Source: JAAZXR01 sp040265175
Lineage (GTDB): Bacteria; Myxococcota_A; Polyangia; Nannocystales; Nannocystaceae
DNA: 14,081 bases
Direction of reading: 5' to 3'
NCBI GenBank assembly: GCA_040265175.1
Contig: JBDQGY010000105.1
Location: 1 to 14,081, forward strand
Below the pieces are notes generated by a model that made no database searches, was not told the origin of the DNA, and saw only the letters and a program-made list of their open reading frames with translations. Shown here piece after piece: positions 1-5,855 of this stretch; the stretch's first letter is position 1, and each line of letters opens with the position of its first letter. Made by a program: the position numbers and the translations under genes.

Positions 1-245
1 ACTTGTCCCCGCACCTTCTCAAAGTCAATGGCTCCCGCCTCTTGGATGCTATCAACTCGCACCAACATCCAACCATGGGCGCCTCGGACCGCGCGGAGGT
101 TCGGAGAGGGAGTGGCTCGGGGCGTGTTTTCGGGGTCCGAGGGGGTGTGGCGCGCGGTCCGAGGCGCCCATGGTTGGATGTTGGTGCGAGTTGATAGCAT
201 CCAAGAGGCGGGAGCCATTGACTTTGAGAAGGTGCGGGGACAAGT
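1..245. repeat. Perfect 95-bp inverted repeat at left edge
   Basis: Bases 1-95 are the exact reverse complement of bases 151-245, with a 55-bp unpaired spacer at 96-150. Pairing stops at 96/150 (g against g). The left arm touches the window edge, so it may continue outside. The right arm lies in frame inside the C-terminal coding region of a peptidyl-prolyl isomerase, while the left arm is the same coding sequence in antisense. This fits a fold-back chimera (read or assembly artefact) or a true inverted duplication. It does not fit a MITE or insertion sequence, because the arms are protein-coding and the spacer is too short for a transposase. Confidence 0.95.
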
Positions 246-339
246 TCGAGAGCTTCGAGCGGCCGCGTTAAGGGAGACCATGAGAGTAAAAAAAGTGAGT
301 AGGCTCCGGCAGGACTACGAGGTCGAGGTGCGGCGGTGA
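97..339 (+). CDS. C-terminal fragment of PpiC/SurA-type peptidyl-prolyl isomerase (5' end lost)
   Basis: The frame reads FGEGVARGVFSGSEGVWRAV, then GAHGWMLVRVDS, then a Lys/Arg-rich helical tail ending in YEVEVRR and a TGA stop at 337-339. This matches the end of parvulin-type PPIases: an F..G..F/ARAVF strand, a GWHLVRV-like last strand of the rotamase fold, then a 'F..VR..V' helix and a short tail ending Y.V.V. Such proteins are usually periplasmic or lipoprotein foldases for outer-membrane and secreted proteins. The frame stays open to base 1, but codons before about 97 lie in the inverted left arm and encode antisense sequence, so the true N-terminal part is missing. The stop overlaps the GTG start of the next gene (GTGA), suggesting translational coupling. 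Identification rests on a short fragment. Confidence 0.6.
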   Translation, partial: RFGEGVARGVFSGSEGVWRAVRGAHGWMLVRVDSIQEAGAIDFEKVRGQVRELRAAALRETMRVKKVSRLRQDYEVEVRR

Positions 340-2261
340 CGCTGGCGTCACTTCGCCGGGCCGCCGTTCTGTGCCTGGCGGGCGCAGGAACGGTGCAGTG
401 TGGGGGTGTACCCGCGAAGGTCCCGTGGGTGGAGGACCGCACGCCGTGCCTCGACTACAACGAGGAGCGTAATCTGTACTTTGGTGATCTGCACGTGCAC
501 ACCGGGTGGTCTTTCGACGCGTGGAATTCGGATGTGCGGTTGGACCCTATGGACGCGTACCGCTACGCGAAAGGCGAGGAAGTGGCGCTGCCCCCTCTCG
601 ATTCGAACGGTGTCGGGACCACGATCGTGAGCAACCCGAGGCCCTTGGACTTCGCGGCGGTCACCGAGCACGCAGAATTCTTGGCGGAGGTGCAAGCGTG
701 CCAAGACCCTGCCTCGATCGCCTACGATTCCGAGACGTGCATCACGTTTCGACTCGGAGGGCCCGACGCGTTGGTCCCGTGGGGGATCGCCCTCGGCTCA
801 AGCGCGCCGGTGCGGTTCGGTGATGTTTGCGGAGACGGGGCAGAAGACTGCGAGACCCTCGCGTCGGATGTGTGGAGCCAAATCCAGGATATCAACGAGC
901 AGTTCTACGATCGCTCTGAGGTGTGTGAGTTCACCAGCTTTGTCGCGTACGAGTGGTCGGGCACCTCCAACCTCGCCAACTTGCATCGAAATCTGATCTT
1001 TCAGTCAGAGCGCGTGCCGGAGATTCCCCTCTCACATTATGAGTCGCCGACGGTGTCAGAGCTGCTCGGGGGCTTGGAGTCGGCGTGCCGCGATGGCCTA
1101 GACGGATGCGACTTTTTGAGCATTCCGCACAACACGAACTGGTCCAACGGGAATCTGTTTGTGCCTGAGACGACTGACGACGAAGAGGCCACGGCGAGGG
1201 CGAGGCTCCGCGCGAGAAATGAGCCCCTCCTCGAGATCTTTCAGCACAAAGGAGACGCGGAGTGCTCCAACGGTTTTGACACCGTAGACGCACCCGCGGA
1301 TGAGTTTTGTGATTTTGAGAAACTGCGTCGGGTCCCATTCACAGATTGCGGAGACGGCACGGGATTGAACGGAATCGTGGGGCAAGGATGTGTGTCACGG
1401 CGAGACTTTCTGCGTGGCATCTTGAACTCCGGCCTCGAGCAGTGGAACCTGTTCGGGTTTAATCCGTTTCGAGTGGGGGTTGTGGCCGCGACTGACACGC
1501 ACAATGGGACGCCGGGGCGTGTGGCGGAGGAGACCTACGTGGGGCACTTTGGTTCGCGCGAGATCGACGCGCCGGGTCGACTGCAGGCGGCGGTGCCGAG
1601 TGGTCCACGCAATAGCCCGGGAGGTCTGATCGCGGTGTGGGCGGAAGAAAACAGCCGGGGCCCGCTCTTTGAGGCGATGCAACGTCGTGAGGTGTACGGG
1701 ACCAGCGGCCCGCGCATGGCGGTGCGCGTGTTCGCGGGACCTGACGTCCCCGACGATCTTTGCGCCGGTGGAAATTTCGTGGCCCGAGGGGACGCGAGCG
1801 GCGTCCCGATGGGGGGAGAGCTCGCCGCGACGCCGGGGGACGACATGAAGATCGCCGTGCTCGCGGAGAGGGACATCGGTACGGATTCATCGCCCGGTCG
1901 GGGGCTTGAGCGCGTGCAGATTGTGAAGGGGTGGCTCGACGATCAAGGGGAACCACGTGTTGAGGTCTTCGACGCGGCGGTGACGGACGCCCCAGGTTCG
2001 GTCGACGAGACCACCTGCGAGGTGGCGGGGCAAGGGAGCGACACGCTCTGTACCGTGTGGACTGACGACGCGTATGACCCGACCCGTCCTGCGTGGTACT
2101 ACGCCAAGGTGCTCGAGCTCCCCGTGTGTCGATGGAGTTGGCGGGACTGCTTGAGCTTGCCCGAAGCCGAGCGTCCCGAGGTCTGCGACGATCCTGAGAC
2201 GCAGCGGACGATCCGAGAGCGCGCGTGGACGAGCCCCGTGTGGTCCACACCTTCGTATTAG
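336..2261 (+). CDS. DUF3604 domain protein, putative PHP-like metal-dependent lipoprotein
   Basis: 641 residues. The start is GTG at 336, overlapping the upstream stop, with a GAGG ribosome-binding site at 325-328 (7-nt spacing). The N-terminus is a hydrophobic signal (about residues 5-20) with a Cys at 22 (TVQC), a poor but possible lipobox. DUF3604 hallmarks in order: LYFGDLHVHTGWSFDAW (about 47-63, PHP-like HxH metal motif), AAVTEHAEF (107-115), NLHRNLIF (215-222), IPHNTNWSNG (263-272), FQHKGDAEC (302-310) and AATDTHNGTPG (384-394). These His/Asp/Glu clusters resemble the metal site of the PHP phosphoesterase superfamily, but the substrate of this family is not established. Many Cys pairs suit an exported protein. 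It converges on the acyl-AMP ligase gene with overlapping stop codons. Family assignment is confident; function and lipidation are inferred. Confidence 0.88.
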   Translation: MTLASLRRAAVLCLAGAGTVQCGGVPAKVPWVEDRTPCLDYNEERNLYFGDLHVHTGWSFDAWNSDVRLDPMDAYRYAKGEEVALPPLDSNGVGTTIVSNPRPLDFAAVTEHAEFLAEVQACQDPASIAYDSETCITFRLGGPDALVPWGIALGSSAPVRFGDVCGDGAEDCETLASDVWSQIQDINEQFYDRSEVCEFTSFVAYEWSGTSNLANLHRNLIFQSERVPEIPLSHYESPTVSELLGGLESACRDGLDGCDFLSIPHNTNWSNGNLFVPETTDDEEATARARLRARNEPLLEIFQHKGDAECSNGFDTVDAPADEFCDFEKLRRVPFTDCGDGTGLNGIVGQGCVSRRDFLRGILNSGLEQWNLFGFNPFRVGVVAATDTHNGTPGRVAEETYVGHFGSREIDAPGRLQAAVPSGPRNSPGGLIAVWAEENSRGPLFEAMQRREVYGTSGPRMAVRVFAGPDVPDDLCAGGNFVARGDASGVPMGGELAATPGDDMKIAVLAERDIGTDSSPGRGLERVQIVKGWLDDQGEPRVEVFDAAVTDAPGSVDETTCEVAGQGSDTLCTVWTDDAYDPTRPAWYYAKVLELPVCRWSWRDCLSLPEAERPEVCDDPETQRTIRERAWTSPVWSTPSY

Positions 2262-3991
2262 GCCTGGTGTTTGGAGTGATGATACAGCGGGACGAAATCC
2301 TCAGAGCTGAGGACCGCCGCCCATCGAAATCGGCGCAGCTTCCCGCTTGAGGTGCGGCCGATGGTGCGCGGAGGGAGGAGCATAATATCATCGACCGCGA
2401 GGTCCGCGGCGTTGAGGACCTGCTCGATTCGCTCCGCGATCGACTCGGCCTCGGACTTCCGAGCCTTTCGAATCTCCGCCATCGCGACGATTCGGTGCTG
2501 CGATGGAGGGCTGGAAGGGTCGGCGACCAACACCACGGGCCCGTTGACGAGGTTCGCGAGTTCAAGGTCATACTCATGAAGATGTGGATAGATCCACTCG
2601 CCCTCACGTCGCAGTAGGTCGTGCAGCCGGCCGAGCACGAACAACTCGCCATCGTCGAGGAACCCGACGTCTCCCGTGCGCATCCAGGGTCCCTCTCCAT
2701 CGCTGCGAGATGCCTGAAAGGCATGCTCGCTGAGCTTCGGGCGGTTCCAGTATCCCTCACACACGCTGGGTCCACGGAACCAGATTTCCCCGACCGCGCC
2801 CTCGTCGAGTGGCGCGCACGTGTCGGGATCTACAATGCAGACATCATGCTCGTCGGTGGGGCGGCCACAGGACACGTGCGCTCGGCCGCCCGGGCTCTCG
2901 GGCTCGCAAAGCGCCGCCGCGCGTCGTCGGATGGATTTGTCGGAGAACCATCGAATTGGCGGGACGCGATCGTGCACGCCCCCCGTGACCATCAAGGTAG
3001 CCTCCGCCATCCCATGACACGGCAAGAACGCCTTTGGAGAGAAACCGGTGCGTTCGAAGCGGCGGGAGAAGTCGTCGAGGGTCTTGGGCCGCAAGGGCTC
3101 TGCGCCGCACACGGTCAGCTTCCAGCAGGAGAGGTCGAGGGCCGCGATTTCCTCGTCCCGCGCTCGCTCCAGGCACATCTGGTACGCGAAATCAGGCGCC
3201 GTGCTGACCCCCGCGCGGTAGGTGTGGATCGCCTCAAGCCAGCGCATGGGACGACGGATAAACGCGGCGGGGGGCATGAGGACCAGGCGACCGCCCACGT
3301 ACAGAGGATAGAGGAGGGCGCCGATGAGCCCCATGTCGTGGTACAGCGGCAGCCAACTGACCGTGGTGCTCTCTTCTTCGCGGTTGAAGACGAGGTGGGA
3401 CAACTGCTGATGGGCCATGAGATTACGGTGTGACACCATGACGCCCTTCGGCGATCCCGTCGAACCGCTCGTGTACTGAAGGAAGGCCAAGCGGTCCTGG
3501 AGATCCGGAGGGCGGTGGTACGCATCGGCGCTGGGGAGCTCGACGTCATCGGTGGCGATGATACGGATGTCGTCGAGTTCGTAGGGGCTCCGCTCGCCTG
3601 CGAGGACGGCCTGCGGTCGATTGCGAGAGGTGGTCAAAATGATGCGGGCCTCCGCCTCCGGGATGATCGTATCGATCCTCGACATGGCTGGACCCGGGCG
3701 ACCGGGCTCGGGGGGATAGGCCGGGACCGCGATGACGCCCGCATACAGGCAAGCGAGGAACGCGACGGGGTAGTGCAGGGAAGGGGCGAAGAGCAACAGG
3801 GCGCGGTCCCCGACGTTTGCGAAGCTCTGCAGGTGCGCGGCGAGTCGACGCGCGGCCACGTCGACCTCCTGAAACGTGAGGGTGGACTCTTCATTCTCGC
3901 CGTCCGGGAGAAACGTATAGAGCGGGCGCGCCGGATGTCTCTCCGCGCGCCACGCGAGATGATCGACGAGAGAGTCAAACTGCGGCGGCAT
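2258..3991 (-). CDS. Fatty acyl-AMP ligase (FAAL, FadD32-like adenylating enzyme)
   Basis: 577 residues, ATG at 3991, 14 bp after the ffh stop; the stop TAA at 2258-2260 overlaps the stop of the convergent gene. ANL-superfamily motifs: LTFQEVDVAARRLAAHL (38-54), P-loop YTSGSTGSPKGVMVSHRNL (173-191), the FAAL-typical VSWLPLYHDMGLIG (211-224), VCGAEPL (294-300), MAEATLMVTGG (328-338), MRTGDVGFLDDGELFVLGRL (437-456), and catalytic Lys in SSGKLRR (K551). A segment near 357-377 sits where FAALs carry their insertion that blocks CoA binding. FAALs activate fatty acids as acyl-adenylates and pass them to an acyl carrier or PKS/NRPS protein. No carrier, PKS or NRPS is visible here. The hinge region after GRLHDLL (467 onward) reads EGEWIYPHLHE instead of the usual RGRN.YPQDIE, an odd divergence. 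A fatty acyl-CoA ligase is the less likely alternative. Confidence 0.9.
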   Translation of the reverse strand: MPPQFDSLVDHLAWRAERHPARPLYTFLPDGENEESTLTFQEVDVAARRLAAHLQSFANVGDRALLLFAPSLHYPVAFLACLYAGVIAVPAYPPEPGRPGPAMSRIDTIIPEAEARIILTTSRNRPQAVLAGERSPYELDDIRIIATDDVELPSADAYHRPPDLQDRLAFLQYTSGSTGSPKGVMVSHRNLMAHQQLSHLVFNREEESTTVSWLPLYHDMGLIGALLYPLYVGGRLVLMPPAAFIRRPMRWLEAIHTYRAGVSTAPDFAYQMCLERARDEEIAALDLSCWKLTVCGAEPLRPKTLDDFSRRFERTGFSPKAFLPCHGMAEATLMVTGGVHDRVPPIRWFSDKSIRRRAAALCEPESPGGRAHVSCGRPTDEHDVCIVDPDTCAPLDEGAVGEIWFRGPSVCEGYWNRPKLSEHAFQASRSDGEGPWMRTGDVGFLDDGELFVLGRLHDLLRREGEWIYPHLHEYDLELANLVNGPVVLVADPSSPPSQHRIVAMAEIRKARKSEAESIAERIEQVLNAADLAVDDIMLLPPRTIGRTSSGKLRRFRWAAVLSSEDFVPLYHHSKHQA

Positions 3992-4005
3992 CGGGGGCAG
4001 CCCTG

Positions 4006-5724
4006 CTACTTTCTTCGATTTTTCTTACGAGCATTTTTGGCGCTCTTGCGCTTGCTCTTCTTTTGGGTGGCTTGCTTGCGCGTGATGGGGGCGGCGGGAG
4101 CACCCATGCCGCCCAGGCCGGCGAAGGCGTCCATGCCTGGCATGCCTCCAGAGGGCATCTGGCCGCCCATCATGGCTTGCAGGGCCTCTGGATCGCGCGC
4201 GAGTTTACGCGCTGCGTTCAGCTGCTTCAGCTTCCCCATCCCTGGGATTTTGCCCATGAGTCCGCCGCCCGACGTACCCATCAGATCTCCGAGCACGCCG
4301 AACATGTCTCGCATCATAATGAACCGCGAGATCAGTCCCCGCACAGCTTCGGCTTCGTTCCCACTCCCGCGGGCGACACGTTCGATTCGGCTGCCGATGA
4401 ACGCCTCCTCGGTCAATTCCTTCCCCGGGTCGGGCATTTTGGGGGCCCGACGCTTACGACGAGAGAGCTTCTCGTGCGCTTTTTGCTTCTTACGGTGCTC
4501 GTCGGAGAGGAATAACTCCGGGTCATTCTTCTCCTTGCGCGTCATGGATTGAATCATCGATTCGATCCGACGAAGCTCGTTGTCGTCCGCCGCCTGGTCG
4601 AGCACCTCTTGCGGGAGTTCTCCACCAAACATCTGACCCAGCGGCATCTTGTCCATGAGGTCCCGCATGGAGCCCATGGACTGCAGCGTGCGGATCTGGG
4701 ACAGGAAGTCGTCCATGGAGAACTTCCCACCGAGCATCTTCTCGGCGTCTTTGGTGGCTTGGTCCTCATCGACCGCCTCTTGAAAATCCTGCATGAGGCC
4801 GACGATGTCGCCCATGCCGAGGATGCGAGACGCGAGTCCCTCTGGTCGAAATTCCTCAAGCTTGTCGAGGCTCTCTCCCATGCCGAGGAACTTAATGGGC
4901 TTGCCAGTGGCAGCCTTAATGCTCAGGGCCGCTCCGCCGCGGGCGTCGCCATCGAGCTTGGTAAGGATGACGCCGGAGACGTCGATCTTCTCATCGAAGG
5001 CGCGTGCCGTGGTGACCGCGTCCTGGCCGATCATCGCGTCGATGACCAGCATGATATTCGCCGGATTGACGGTAGCCTTAATATCCTCGAGCTCGGTCAT
5101 CAACGCGTCGTCGACCGTGAGACGACCCGCCGTGTCATAGATGATGAAGTCGGCGCCCTTGTTCGCGGCCTCCGTCGTCGCGTCTCGGCAAATCTCAACG
5201 GGGTTGCCTCCGGGTCGGGCGAAGACGGGGATGTCGAGCTGCTGACCGAGCACCTGCAGCTGGTTGATCGCGGCGGGCCGGTAGACGTCTGCCGCGACCA
5301 GCATAACCTTGTGACCTTCTTTTTGGAGATGTCGCGCGAGCTTGCCAGTTGACGTCGTCTTGCCAGAGCCCTGGAGGCCCACCATCATGATCCCGGTGAT
5401 GCCCTTGGAGGCCGTGGTGAGCGACGTGTCTACCGGGCCCATCAACTCCACGAGGGCGTCGTTACAGATCTGAACAAAGTGATCTTCGGGGCGTACGCGA
5501 ATTTGGCCGTCTGTGGTCTTGGTGCGTAACGCGACCTGCTCGCCGAGGGCCTCGGACTTCACATTTCGAAGGAACTTTTTGACGACTCGAAATTCAACGT
5601 CCGCTTCGAGGAGGCTGAGCCGCACATCCTTGAGCGCGGCATCAATGACGTCTTCAGTGAGTTCACCCGTGCCCGTGAGGCGCTCCTTCGCGGCGCGAAA
5701 GCCCTTTGAAATGGTCTCAAACAC
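4006..5724 (-). CDS. ffh: Signal recognition particle protein Ffh (SRP54)
   Basis: 572 residues, GTG start at 5724 (no other in-frame start upstream); reads V/MFETISKGF as usual for Ffh. The N domain spans about 1-105. The GTPase (NG) domain has GLQGSGKTTSTGKLA (116-130), DVYRPAAINQL (146-156), DTAGR (197-201), TKLDGDARGG (255-264) and GMGESLDKLEEF (281-292). The M domain follows from about 305, with the SRP RNA-binding motif RVARGSG (449-455). Ffh binds signal sequences of nascent membrane and secreted proteins and 4.5S RNA, and docks on FtsY. It is about 120 residues longer than the usual ~450. There is a basic insertion at about 406-444 just before the RNA-binding motif, a Gly/Met-rich stretch (484-545) and a Lys/Arg-rich tail (549-572). 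It sits in a packed minus-strand gene run. Confidence 0.97.
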   Translation of the reverse strand: MFETISKGFRAAKERLTGTGELTEDVIDAALKDVRLSLLEADVEFRVVKKFLRNVKSEALGEQVALRTKTTDGQIRVRPEDHFVQICNDALVELMGPVDTSLTTASKGITGIMMVGLQGSGKTTSTGKLARHLQKEGHKVMLVAADVYRPAAINQLQVLGQQLDIPVFARPGGNPVEICRDATTEAANKGADFIIYDTAGRLTVDDALMTELEDIKATVNPANIMLVIDAMIGQDAVTTARAFDEKIDVSGVILTKLDGDARGGAALSIKAATGKPIKFLGMGESLDKLEEFRPEGLASRILGMGDIVGLMQDFQEAVDEDQATKDAEKMLGGKFSMDDFLSQIRTLQSMGSMRDLMDKMPLGQMFGGELPQEVLDQAADDNELRRIESMIQSMTRKEKNDPELFLSDEHRKKQKAHEKLSRRKRRAPKMPDPGKELTEEAFIGSRIERVARGSGNEAEAVRGLISRFIMMRDMFGVLGDLMGTSGGGLMGKIPGMGKLKQLNAARKLARDPEALQAMMGGQMPSGGMPGMDAFAGLGGMGAPAAPITRKQATQKKSKRKSAKNARKKNRRK

Positions 5725-5755
5725 GCCTCGTGTGTAACACGGAGGCGTGCCTCCG
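5723..5755 (-). promoter_or_regulatory. Two mutually exclusive hairpins in the ffh leader, one covering RBS and start
   Basis: Hairpin A pairs 5723-5729 with 5742-5748 (7 bp) and 5730-5732 with 5738-5740 (3 bp), with g5741 bulged and a 5-nt loop. On the minus strand it buries the GAGG next to the start and two bases of the GTG start codon. Hairpin B pairs 5740-5746 with 5749-5755 (cggaggc/gcctccg). They share 5740-5748, so only one can form. B is transcribed first, then A can replace it. This could be a translational switch or simply chance in GC-rich DNA; the base pairing is seen, the role is inferred. Confidence 0.35.
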
Positions 5756-5855
5756 ATGGGAGCAAAAATGCGGGAGGAGCGCGTGGGCGCACGGCGCCGA
5801 CGAAACGCTCGTTACCGCCGTTCTTGGAGGTTTAGCGCCCGTAGAGCGTCACGAG

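Noticed and set aside
1..245. Inverted repeat as a MITE or insertion-sequence end
   Set aside because: The arms are coding sequence of the isomerase C-terminus, the spacer is only 55 bp and no transposase or target duplication is seen.
1459..2775. Long open frame on the minus strand under the DUF3604 gene and the ligase C-terminus
   Set aside because: Composition is Arg/Ser/Pro-rich as expected for GC-rich shadow frames, and both overlapping real genes carry clear family motifs.
2621..3433. Open frame of 270 codons on the plus strand
   Set aside because: It lies wholly antisense to the acyl-AMP ligase, whose motifs are unmistakable; its translation has no recognisable domain and an Arg/Ala/Gly-rich shadow composition.
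3515..4552. Open frame of 345 codons on the plus strand
   Set aside because: It spans the junction of the acyl-AMP ligase and ffh genes in antisense; its hydrophobic run is the antisense of the Ffh Lys/Arg tail.
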